NCBI GenBank assembly: GCA_030621075.1
Contig: JAUXII010000058.1
Coordinates: forward strand, 1 to 6,327
Origin: Lentimicrobiaceae bacterium
Lineage (GTDB): Bacteria; Bacteroidota; Bacteroidia; Bacteroidales; JAGONC01
DNA length: 6,327 nt
Reading direction: 5' to 3'
The position numbers were made by a program, and so were the translations under genes. The notes beneath the pieces are model-generated. The model ran no database searches. It saw nothing but the letters and a program-made list of their open reading frames with translations, and was not told the origin of the DNA. Below, piece after piece: positions 1 through 6,327 of the stretch; position 1 is the stretch's first letter, and each line of letters starts with the position of its first letter.

Positions 1-498
1 CTGACAGGTAACTTCGACCCATCCCTCGATGTATCCGATTATGTCGGCGAATTAAAAGCGAGAGTCAAGATACTAACAAGAGTGGCTGTTGGGAAGCCTG
101 CAGCCGGGTTCACCATGAATGACACATCAGGCAATCCTGTGTCGCTCTCTTCTTTTAAAGGCAAATACCTCCTGGTTGATTTCTGGGCTTACTGGTGCGG
201 GCCCTGTCGTGCTGAAAACCCCAATGTTGTAGCCATGTATCAGCAGTACAAGGAGCAGGGGTTTGATGTCCTTGGTGTTTCATTCGACGCAGAAAAAGAA
301 CAATGGATGGCAGCTATTTATGAGGATAATCTTACCTGGACTCACGTTTCGGACCTGCAAGGGTGGGGAAATGCTGCCGGAAAATTATACGGGATAAATT
401 CAATACCTTCAAATATTTTATTGGACCCTGAACAGACCATTATTGCTAAAAATCTGAGGGGTGACGATCTGAAAAAGAAGCTTGAAGAAATTTTTTAG
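1..498 (+). CDS. TlpA-family thioredoxin-like protein, 3' part (5' end outside the window)
   Basis: Likely an envelope thiol-disulfide oxidoreductase or thiol peroxidase-like protein of the TlpA/ResA/AhpC-TSA group. The frame is open from base 1 (165 codons visible). The thioredoxin fold starts near the GTG at 82, but the 27 residues before it look like the usual linker upstream of this domain, so the gene very probably starts outside the window, where Bacteroidetes homologues often carry a DUF4369-type domain and a signal peptide. Visible evidence: a GKPAAGF/SLSSFKGKYLLVDFWA strand, the redox motif WCGPC (cysteine codons 196-198 and 205-207) followed by RAENP, the GVSFD strand, the AIYEDNLTW/VSDLQGW stretch typical of Bacteroidetes members, and the cis-proline motif SIPSN near the substrate face. 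The stop is TAG at 496-498. The gene is convergent with the S46 peptidase gene. The family is certain; the exact substrate is unknown. Confidence 0.9.
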   Translation: MTGNFDPSLDVSDYVGELKARVKILTRVAVGKPAAGFTMNDTSGNPVSLSSFKGKYLLVDFWAYWCGPCRAENPNVVAMYQQYKEQGFDVLGVSFDAEKEQWMAAIYEDNLTWTHVSDLQGWGNAAGKLYGINSIPSNILLDPEQTIIAKNLRGDDLKKKLEEIF

Positions 499-502
499 AG
501 TT

Positions 503-649
503 GGTGTCTTAAAAGTCATTTTATTTTGGTTCTCACAGATTTCACAGATATACACAGATTAATATTGATGGCAAATAACTGTAATTAAATTTGTTAGGTC
601 ATCTGTGAAAATCTGTGAAATCTGTGAGAAATAAATCCTTTAAGACACC
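503..649. repeat. Large imperfect inverted repeat (MITE/REP-like or bidirectional terminator) between convergent genes
   Basis: The outer arms are GGTGTCTTAAAAG (503-515) and CTTTAAGACACC (638-649), complementary apart from one extra A/T. The inner arms are 530-559 and 601-630. They pair over about 30 bp with two mismatches, the outermost 20 bp perfectly. The inner arms are themselves built of a roughly 10-bp direct repeat: ATCTGTGAAA, ATCTGTGAAA, then TCTGTGAGAA on the right, mirrored by CACAGATTT-like units on the left. The centre (560-600) is A/T-rich and unpaired. The element starts 4 bp after the thioredoxin stop and ends 13 bp before the peptidase stop, so transcripts from both sides would fold into a long hairpin. 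No clear target-site duplication flanks it. It could be a non-autonomous mobile repeat, a terminator for both genes, or both. Confidence 0.8.
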
Positions 650-662
650 CCCTATCATTTTT

Positions 663-2819
663 CTACTCGTGAATCGTCAATTCGTCAATTAGATTCTGTG
701 CTCCTGCATATTTATCAATTACAAACAGCACATAACGGATATCAACGCTGATGGTTCGCTGTAGTTCCGGTTCAAAGGCAATATCGCCACTCATGGCTTC
801 CCAGTTGCCATCAAAAGCAATACCAATCAGTTCTCCATCACCATTGATAACCGGACTTCCGGAATTACCACCGGTGATATCGTTATTGGTCAGAAAACAT
901 ACAATTAGCTTACCATCTTCACCGTACCGGCCATAATCTTTGGCATTATACAGGTCTACAAGCTTTTCAGATACAATAAACTCATCGTTGGATGGATCTT
1001 CTTTCTCCATCACCCCCGACAAATGTGTTACATAATCATAATGGACAGCATCGGCCGGAAAATAATCCAACACCTCACCATAGGTTAACCTCATGGTAAA
1101 ATTTGCATCAGGGTAAAACACCTTATCAGGTATCATCTCCCTAAGGCCGGCAACATATAAACGTCTTGCTGTTTTCAGCTTATCCTTTGCTTCCTTTAAG
1201 CCTGCATTGCGGCCAATAAAAGCGCCATAAAATGACTGTGTGGTTTGATTAGCCAAATCTTTCTCAAATTTCTTTGCTGAGGGTTTCGAGAGAAAAGCTT
1301 CAAAATTCTCTCTATTGGCAAAAATGGATTTCTTAAAAACATCAGCGACAAAAGCTTCAAAATCACCTTTGTATTTTTTCATGATCACTGTTTCAAAAAT
1401 ATCCGGCTGCTTATCTTTTGGAACATAATCATACAACATTTTTAATCCGGCAGCATACAACTTTTGTTCAGTAGCAGGATTGTAATCTTTAAAATGCTGT
1501 TCAGCCTGGGCATAAAACGGTGCAAGCTGTTCTTCGGTATAATCTTTATTTTGCAAAATAGCTTCCAGCCCCTTGGCCTTGAGCGGGAAAAGCATTAATT
1601 GCGAAATAAAAAACGGGCCCTGGTAATACCAAAGGGTCTGTTGCGATTTTGCATCTGAAAAGATTTTATATGCATCAGCAAAATCCTGCATAACCGAACC
1701 ATATTTCTCTTCTCTTGCGGGATCAGCTTCCACCCATAACCTGAATTGATCTTCAATAACGTTTTTCTTATCAGACACTTTAAGTCGCTTCAAGCCCCTG
1801 CTTTCGCCAATTTTATTTTTCCACAGGTTAGATATCATAAAATATTTTGCGGAATATTGTATTTTCACTACAGGATCAGTATCCATATCCTCTTTCATTA
1901 TATCCAATGCGATGTCGCCAAGGTTAATAATGGCAGGGTTGGTTTCATTCAGTGTTTGTTCAATACCGTAAGAGGTTCTGTATCTATCGGTTCCTCCCGG
2001 ATATCCCCAGATCATAGCAAAATCTTCTTTGTGTACTCCTTTAAGAGAGATAGGGATATGATATTTAGCTTTTAAAGGGATGTTCTCTTCCGCATAGCCG
2101 GCAGGAGTGCCATCGGGGGCAGTATAAACCCGAAACATACTAAAATCGCCGGTATGACGTGGCCACATCCAATTATCCGTATCGCCGCCAAATTTTCCTA
2201 TTGATGAAGGAGGGGCACCAACCAGGCGTACGTCCCTGAAAGTTTCATATACAAAAAGGTAATACTCATTGCCATTAAAAAAACTCCTGACCTGTGCATC
2301 ATATTTGTCATCTTCAGCAGCTTCATCTTCTATTTGGCCGGATATCTTTTTAATTGCATCCTTGCGATCCGATTCCGACATTTCATCCGTTACTTCAGCC
2401 AGTACCTTTTCCGTTATATCTTCCATTCTGATGAAAAATGTTGCAGTCAGGCCTTCATTGGATAATTCTTCTTCCCTGCTCATGGCCCAGAAACCATCTG
2501 TCAGGTAATCATGATCTATTGAGCTGTGTTTTTGTATAACATCATACCCACAATGATGATTTGTCAGCAACAAACCATCAGGTGAAACAACCTCAGCCGT
2601 ACACATATTTCCAAAATTCACAATAGCATCTTTAAGGCTGGAGTTGTTAATACTATAAATCTCTTCGGCTGTCAGATTCAGGCCCATCTCCTGCATATCG
2701 GTATAATTGAGCCTCTCAACAAAAATCGGCAGCCACATCCCCTCATCGGGTGGGGTAGTTGCATAATTATTTAAGCTTATGGAAACAACCATAAGCGCTA
2801 ACAAAAATATTCTTTTCAT
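663..2819 (-). CDS. dpp7: Secreted S46 dipeptidyl-peptidase, DPP7 type
   Basis: Serine exopeptidase that releases N-terminal dipeptides from oligopeptides in the periplasm or at the cell surface. The 718-residue length fits the family (about 700-720). Residues 1-20 form a signal peptide (MKR, then a hydrophobic run, likely cut after NYA). The chymotrypsin-like double barrel carries the expected triad: His89 in TNHHCGY, Asp225 in RHTGD, Ser653 in GGNSGSP. GGDTDNWMWPRH (211-222) is the conserved segment helping to hold the substrate N-terminus. Roughly residues 290-560 are the helical insert typical of S46. Gly671 in FDGNWEAMSGD lies 18 residues after the catalytic Ser, where DPP11 has the Arg that selects acidic P1 residues; glycine there indicates DPP7-like preference for hydrophobic P1. 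The ATG at 2817-2819 has no Shine-Dalgarno sequence, as is usual in this phylum. It lies 18 bp after the M49-type gene, so co-transcription is likely. Specificity is inferred from motif, not measured. Confidence 0.95.
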   Translation of the reverse strand: MKRIFLLALMVVSISLNNYATTPPDEGMWLPIFVERLNYTDMQEMGLNLTAEEIYSINNSSLKDAIVNFGNMCTAEVVSPDGLLLTNHHCGYDVIQKHSSIDHDYLTDGFWAMSREEELSNEGLTATFFIRMEDITEKVLAEVTDEMSESDRKDAIKKISGQIEDEAAEDDKYDAQVRSFFNGNEYYLFVYETFRDVRLVGAPPSSIGKFGGDTDNWMWPRHTGDFSMFRVYTAPDGTPAGYAEENIPLKAKYHIPISLKGVHKEDFAMIWGYPGGTDRYRTSYGIEQTLNETNPAIINLGDIALDIMKEDMDTDPVVKIQYSAKYFMISNLWKNKIGESRGLKRLKVSDKKNVIEDQFRLWVEADPAREEKYGSVMQDFADAYKIFSDAKSQQTLWYYQGPFFISQLMLFPLKAKGLEAILQNKDYTEEQLAPFYAQAEQHFKDYNPATEQKLYAAGLKMLYDYVPKDKQPDIFETVIMKKYKGDFEAFVADVFKKSIFANRENFEAFLSKPSAKKFEKDLANQTTQSFYGAFIGRNAGLKEAKDKLKTARRLYVAGLREMIPDKVFYPDANFTMRLTYGEVLDYFPADAVHYDYVTHLSGVMEKEDPSNDEFIVSEKLVDLYNAKDYGRYGEDGKLIVCFLTNNDITGGNSGSPVINGDGELIGIAFDGNWEAMSGDIAFEPELQRTISVDIRYVLFVIDKYAGAQNLIDELTIHE

Positions 2820-2837
2820 AGTGATCGTTTTAGTTAA

Positions 2838-4535
2838 TTATTTAAGATTCATTATCTCTTTGCCCTGGTGAAATACAATATCCACCGGTATACCCGAAGA
2901 GTTAAGCAAATCAAGATCAGCTTGTAGTTGTGGCATAATAACGCCTTTTTCCTTAACCCATGCTTTAGCTTGATCATAATCGCCATTACCCTGAATATGC
3001 AGGATATCCTGCATCAGGGCTATCATGGCATCGTGCATTTTATCAAAATCAATAGTATATGTTCCATCTTCATTCCTTGTGAAGGCTTCTCTCTCTTCAA
3101 AATAATTAAACCTCATCATATTTGCTTTTCCATGGGAACTGGCAGCTCCAAAGCGGCTGGACCGGAATATCCCGGCAAAAAAGGTAACATAATTATCCAT
3201 AATCTCGCCTTCGGTGATCTCACCCATTTCGAAAAGTTGTGTAACGAGGTATAATCCCATGATATCAGCCTTGCCTTCTTCAATAGCCGAATACTGCTCT
3301 TTCAGGGCCTTTCTTACGGTACCTTCTCCGTCAAGTGTATTTTTAATACCAAGTCCGTGAGCCACCTCATGAAACATGGTATTTCCAAAAAAAGCATCAA
3401 AGGTAACATGCTGACGCTGTGCCGGATCGATCAATATTTCCGAGATCGGAACAAGGATCCTGTCAAATTTGGCCCTCATGGCATTTTTTAACTGCAACTT
3501 CCGTGATCCGGCTTTCAATTGTACCTCTTCATCATTGGGTAAATTGATGGCAATGGTTTTGCTGCCGGCATTACAATCGCCTGCATAATAAATTACATCA
3601 TAAACATTCAAATCGGTATTGGCCCCGGGTACTTCGCTTTTATATTCCTCTTCAACCGGAACACCTTTCTGAAGACCGGGTAATAATGATGCATATTTTG
3701 TGAGCCGCTCGCTCCATTCCTGATCTTTGATAAGAATAAATGCCTCTTGTGCTGCCTTGTAGCCATAAAGGGCATCCTCATAATTCTCTATAGCCCCTAC
3801 TACAAAATCAATCTTTGATGTTTTCATCTCCAGCCAGGCAAAATCACTGGGTTGATAATCATCGGTCAATAATGCTTCTGCACGAAGGGTTAAATACTTA
3901 TTCAGCCCTTCATTTTCGGCCAGGGAAGCAGCTTTCTTTAAAAGGTCAGCAGCCTTTTGAACCTTGCTTGCGTAAGCTTCATGATACCAGACAGTGCGCA
4001 ACGAACTATCCTCATTCCTTCTTATCAACGTATACAGGCTAGTTTTGAGGGAGTCGTCAAAAGCCTCAAATTCCTCTTTGGTCATATCGGCAGGGTAAAA
4101 ATTAGCACCTGCAGGTTTGGGGCCGATCTCAGCAATAAATGATGTATTGTTGTTCAACCTGTCCCATGGTCCGTAGTTAATTTTCGAAAAATCAACAGTG
4201 GCTTCATTGTCTATACGGCCGAAATACGCCTCTTTATTACCAATGGTTTGCTGCCAATAGATAGATCCCATAATATCGGCAACATCAAAAAGAATAGGGA
4301 GTATCTGTTTTTCCTTTTCAGTAAGATGGCTGATATCAGTTATTAGCTCAAAAGGAGCATAAATAAGCACTCTCTCTTTAACATAGTCGATAGAAACCGG
4401 ATTTAATGCCTCCACCTGAGGGATGGTTCCGGAATACTGATTTTCTTTCTCTTCTTCTGTCACTGTCGGTGAACAGGCAGCCATAATCATAATGATTAGT
4501 AATGCTGCGCAAGGTAAAATAAGTTTTTTTTGCAT
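2838..4535 (-). CDS. Lipoprotein zinc dipeptidyl-peptidase III-like (M49 family) protein
   Basis: Predicted zinc peptidase of the DPP III/M49 group, which removes dipeptides from peptide N-termini. The 565 residues begin with a lipoprotein signal (MQKK, hydrophobic run, lipobox MAAC with Cys21), followed by an acidic stretch (TEEEKE), so it is probably membrane-anchored outside the cytoplasm. The zinc site is HEVAH (389-393, Glu390 as catalytic base), with the third ligand likely Glu420 in EEGKAD (419-424), matching the EECRAE motif of DPP III. Eukaryotic DPP III has a six-residue HExxGH motif; this protein has the five-residue HExxH form, as reported for some bacterial homologues. HGKANMMRFNYF (468-479) is probably the conserved His-containing substrate-site segment. 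The protein is shorter than human DPP III (about 740 residues). The start at 4533-4535 gives a complete lipoprotein signal. It is first in a probable operon with the DPP7 gene. Family assignment is firm; true dipeptidyl-peptidase activity is inferred. Confidence 0.87.
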   Translation of the reverse strand: MQKKLILPCAALLIIMIMAACSPTVTEEEKENQYSGTIPQVEALNPVSIDYVKERVLIYAPFELITDISHLTEKEKQILPILFDVADIMGSIYWQQTIGNKEAYFGRIDNEATVDFSKINYGPWDRLNNNTSFIAEIGPKPAGANFYPADMTKEEFEAFDDSLKTSLYTLIRRNEDSSLRTVWYHEAYASKVQKAADLLKKAASLAENEGLNKYLTLRAEALLTDDYQPSDFAWLEMKTSKIDFVVGAIENYEDALYGYKAAQEAFILIKDQEWSERLTKYASLLPGLQKGVPVEEEYKSEVPGANTDLNVYDVIYYAGDCNAGSKTIAINLPNDEEVQLKAGSRKLQLKNAMRAKFDRILVPISEILIDPAQRQHVTFDAFFGNTMFHEVAHGLGIKNTLDGEGTVRKALKEQYSAIEEGKADIMGLYLVTQLFEMGEITEGEIMDNYVTFFAGIFRSSRFGAASSHGKANMMRFNYFEEREAFTRNEDGTYTIDFDKMHDAMIALMQDILHIQGNGDYDQAKAWVKEKGVIMPQLQADLDLLNSSGIPVDIVFHQGKEIMNLK

Positions 4536-4571
4536 GATGGTATGATTTTACGGTTAGTAGATTTGAGCTTA

Positions 4572-4602
4572 CGAAAGTATATATATTTCCTCTCTTTTCA
4601 AA
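4572..4602 (-). promoter_or_regulatory. Candidate Bacteroidetes-type promoter for the peptidase operon
   Basis: On the minus strand TTTG (4599-4602) is followed after 19 bp by TACTTTCG (4572-4579). This matches the -33 TTTG and -7 TAnnTTTG boxes of the Bacteroidetes primary sigma factor, with one mismatch in the -7 box. Initiation would fall near 4565, giving a leader of about 30 nt before the ATG at 4535. The spacer is A/T-rich (a TATATATA run). Confidence 0.55.
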
Positions 4603-4613
4603 GGTTGATTCAC

Positions 4614-4621
4614 TATCTTTG
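4614..4621 (+). promoter_or_regulatory. Candidate -7 box of the gltX promoter
   Basis: TATCTTTG is an exact match to the Bacteroidetes -7 consensus TAnnTTTG and sits 22 bp before the gltX start codon, predicting a very short leader of about 15-18 nt. No good -33 TTTG is found at the usual distance (around 4591-4595 the sequence is TCTCT), so the promoter is supported by the -7 box and position only. The region before the ATG is A/T-rich with no Shine-Dalgarno sequence. Confidence 0.55.
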
Positions 4622-4643
4622 CAGCTTAAATTAAGATAAATTT

Positions 4644-6173
4644 ATGGATCCAAAACAAATTCGTGTTCGTTTTGCCCCAAGTCCAACAGGGCCACTTCAT
4701 ATTGGTGGTGTAAGAACGGCATTGTATAATTATTTATTTGCCCGGAAACACAACGGAAAATTCATTCTGAGAATCGAAGATACCGACCGGGCCCGCTTTG
4801 TTCCTGAATCAGAGAAGTACATCATGGAATCGCTCAGGTGGGCTGGTATCTCCTTTGACGAGGGGATCAGAGAAGGAGGAGCGTTCGGGCCATACCGGCA
4901 ATCGGAAAGAAAAGGTATTTATCGCCAATATGCTGAGAAGCTGGTTGAACTTGGTCATGCCTATTACGCTTTTGACACTCCCGGGGAGCTGGAAAAAATG
5001 CGGAAAAAACTGGAAGAACAAAAAGCTGCAAACAGCAGTTATGGCATCGCTGTCAGGATGAGTATGACAAATTCCTTCACCCTTCCGCAGGAAGATGTTG
5101 CACAAAGAATTTCCGCAGGAAACCCCTACGTGATACGTTTTAAAATGCCTGATAATCAAGATGTTAAAATATTTGATGAAATTCGCAACTGGGTCATTGT
5201 TAACACTTCAACATTAGATGATAAAGTCCTTTTTAAGTCGGATGGCATGCCTACATACCACCTCGCAAATATTGTTGACGACCACCTGATGGAGATCACG
5301 CATGTTATCCGTGGCGAAGAGTGGCTCCCTTCACTACCGCTTCATGTATTGCTTTACAGAAGTTTCGGATGGGATGAGCCCAAATTTGCCCATCTTCCTT
5401 TGCTCCTGAAACCTGATGGCAAAGGCAAACTGAGCAAAAGGGATGGCGACAGGCTGGGATTTCCTGTTTTTCCGATTGAATGGAAAGACCCAAAGAGCGG
5501 TGAGGTTTCATCGGGATACAGAGAGTCGGGCTTCTTCCCCGATGCTTTTGTCAATATGCTGGCCTTCCTGGGCTGGAATCCCGGTACAGAACAGGAACTG
5601 TTCTCAATGGAAGAGCTTATTGGCGCTTTCTCCATCAGCAGAGTCGGTAAGTCGGGATCACGTTTTGATTTTGAGAAAGCCAAATGGTACAACCATCAAT
5701 ACTTACAGCTCCAGCCAATAGGAGATCTTGTTGAACAGTACAAACCTGTATTAAAAGAGAAAAATATTGAAGCAACTGATGATTATATTTCAAAAGTTTG
5801 TGAACTGATCAAAAAAAGAGCAAATTTTGTTAATGAATTCTGGGGCCAGTCATACTTTTTCTTTGAAGCCCCAAAAGAATATGATCAAAAGGTTGTGAAA
5901 AAGCGCTGGAAAGAAAACACCCCGGGAATCATGACAGAATTAACAGAGGTTCTAAAGACTATTGATGATTTCACTTCCGAAAACACCGAAAAAGCGGTCA
6001 AAGCATGGATTGAAGAGAAAGAGGTCGGCATGGGAGTCGTTATGAATGCCTTCCGTCTCTGTGTTGTTGGTGCCATGAAAGGCCCACATATGTTTGATAT
6101 TATTGCATTGATTGGGAAGGAAGAGACGCTTTTGCGTATTGAGGCGGGGATTAGGAGGATGTCGAACAGATGA
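4644..6173 (+). CDS. gltX: Glutamyl-tRNA synthetase
   Basis: Class I aminoacyl-tRNA synthetase that charges tRNA-Glu in the cytoplasm. The 509-residue protein is full length. Visible signatures are the start [15 protein letters not shown] with the HIGH-type motif HIGG (19-22), RIEDTDRAR (43-51), the tRNA-acceptor and active-site segment [16 protein letters not shown] (201-216) with [11 protein letters not shown], and the KMSKS-type loop KLSKR (262-266). The C-terminal part (about 340-509) is the helical anticodon-binding domain. The zinc-site cysteines found near residue 100 in the E. coli enzyme are absent (YYAFDT here). About 17 extra residues follow KLSKR relative to E. coli (267-296 before GFFPDAF), which looks like a lineage feature. 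Start at the ATG 4644-4646 puts the conserved [10 protein letters not shown] at residues 7-16, as expected. The stop is TGA at 6171-6173. Whether it also charges tRNA-Gln cannot be read from the sequence. It is divergent from the peptidase operon. Confidence 0.98.
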   Translation: MDPKQIRVRFAPSPTGPLHIGGVRTALYNYLFARKHNGKFILRIEDTDRARFVPESEKYIMESLRWAGISFDEGIREGGAFGPYRQSERKGIYRQYAEKLVELGHAYYAFDTPGELEKMRKKLEEQKAANSSYGIAVRMSMTNSFTLPQEDVAQRISAGNPYVIRFKMPDNQDVKIFDEIRNWVIVNTSTLDDKVLFKSDGMPTYHLANIVDDHLMEITHVIRGEEWLPSLPLHVLLYRSFGWDEPKFAHLPLLLKPDGKGKLSKRDGDRLGFPVFPIEWKDPKSGEVSSGYRESGFFPDAFVNMLAFLGWNPGTEQELFSMEELIGAFSISRVGKSGSRFDFEKAKWYNHQYLQLQPIGDLVEQYKPVLKEKNIEATDDYISKVCELIKKRANFVNEFWGQSYFFFEAPKEYDQKVVKKRWKENTPGIMTELTEVLKTIDDFTSENTEKAVKAWIEEKEVGMGVVMNAFRLCVVGAMKGPHMFDIIALIGKEETLLRIEAGIRRMSNR

Positions 6174-6219
6174 CTGACGAATCTATATCAACAGGTGAGG
6201 GAGTCCGCAGTTGGTAGCC
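6174..6219. other. Short gap between gltX and the heptamer array
   Basis: Forty-six bases with no convincing hairpin plus T-run, promoter or RNA gene. The gltX transcript therefore seems to lack an intrinsic terminator before the repeat array. The reading frame of gltX stays open after its TGA through this gap and the array, but this appears incidental. Confidence 0.5.
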
Positions 6220-6327
6220 AGGAATCGGGAATCGGGAATCGGGAATCGGGAATCGGGAATCGGGAATCAGGAATCGGGAATCGGGAATCGGGAATCGGGA
6301 ATCAGGAATCGGGAATCAGGAATCGGG
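6220..6327. repeat. Tandem heptanucleotide array (GGGAATC), running off the window end
   Basis: Fifteen complete 7-bp units cover 6220-6324, followed by a partial GGG. There are two unit types differing only in the first base: GGGAATC, and AGGAATC at units 1, 8, 13 and 15 (starts 6220, 6269, 6304, 6318). No other substitution or indel occurs. Units 2-7 (6227-6268) and 9-12 (6276-6303) are uninterrupted G-type runs. The array begins 46 bp after the gltX stop. The true length cannot be known because the window ends inside it. The perfect units suggest recent expansion or ongoing homogenisation by slippage, similar in form to the heptanucleotide STRR repeats described in filamentous cyanobacteria. 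Confidence 0.95.

Noticed and set aside
82..498. A complete small thioredoxin starting at GTG 82.
   Set aside because: The frame is open back to base 1, the preceding residues (SDYVGELKARVKIL) look like the usual linker before the TlpA domain, and no signal peptide would be present with the GTG start.
530..630. CRISPR-like or iteron-type origin made of CACAGATTT units.
   Set aside because: The units are about 10 bp, have no spacers, form two mirrored arms, and there is no replication gene or DnaA-box cluster nearby.
1746..2075. Open frame on the plus strand inside the S46 peptidase gene.
   Set aside because: It lies entirely antisense to a gene with full family motifs, has no recognisable domain and is best explained as a chance frame.
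4809..5159. Open frame on the minus strand inside gltX.
   Set aside because: It is antisense to conserved GluRS coding sequence, with no domain or start signal. It is a chance frame.
6195..6327. An open frame starting at GTG 6195 that would encode a GNRESGI heptapeptide repeat, in frame with gltX after its TGA, so also a possible readthrough tail.
   Set aside because: A 7-bp unit without stop codons is open in all six frames, so openness carries no coding signal. There is no promoter or start context, and gltX already ends at the normal length for GluRS.
6220..6327. CRISPR array.
   Set aside because: Units are 7 bp and directly adjacent with no unique spacers.

Overview
The window reads as chromosomal DNA from a member of the Bacteroidota (Bacteroidetes), probably a peptide-using member of the Bacteroidales or a related environmental lineage. 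Four things point there. The TlpA-like thioredoxin has the sequence style of that phylum. An S46 dipeptidyl-peptidase, an enzyme class largely known from Bacteroidetes and some Proteobacteria, is present. Start codons lack Shine-Dalgarno sequences and sit in A/T-rich leaders. Candidate promoters match the Bacteroidetes -7 (TAnnTTTG) and -33 (TTTG) boxes.

Layout. 1-498 (+) is the 3' part of a TlpA-family thiol-disulfide oxidoreductase whose beginning lies outside the window. 503-649 is a large imperfect inverted repeat that fills almost the whole gap between this gene and the convergent gene to its right. 663-2819 (-) encodes a secreted S46 dipeptidyl-peptidase of DPP7 type. 2838-4535 (-) encodes a lipoprotein metallopeptidase of the M49 (DPP III) type. 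These two genes are 18 bp apart and probably form one operon, transcribed leftwards from a promoter in the 108-bp gap at 4536-4643. That gap also carries the promoter of gltX (glutamyl-tRNA synthetase), which runs rightwards over 4644-6173. After gltX, a tandem array of a 7-bp unit (GGGAATC) begins at 6220 and runs off the window end.

How the genes work together. The two peptidases are unrelated in fold and mechanism (serine versus zinc), yet both belong to families that remove dipeptides from the N-terminus of oligopeptides. A signal peptide on one and a lipobox on the other place both outside the cytoplasm, so together they look like a peptide-trimming module supplying dipeptides for uptake. 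The thioredoxin-like protein is probably part of envelope thiol redox or stress handling and is not clearly linked to the peptidases. gltX is a housekeeping neighbour.

There is no clear sign of a new defence or mobile system. The least ordinary parts are non-coding: the 147-bp palindromic element and the heptamer array with G-quadruplex potential. The pairing of two dipeptidyl-peptidase families in one transcription unit also deserves attention.
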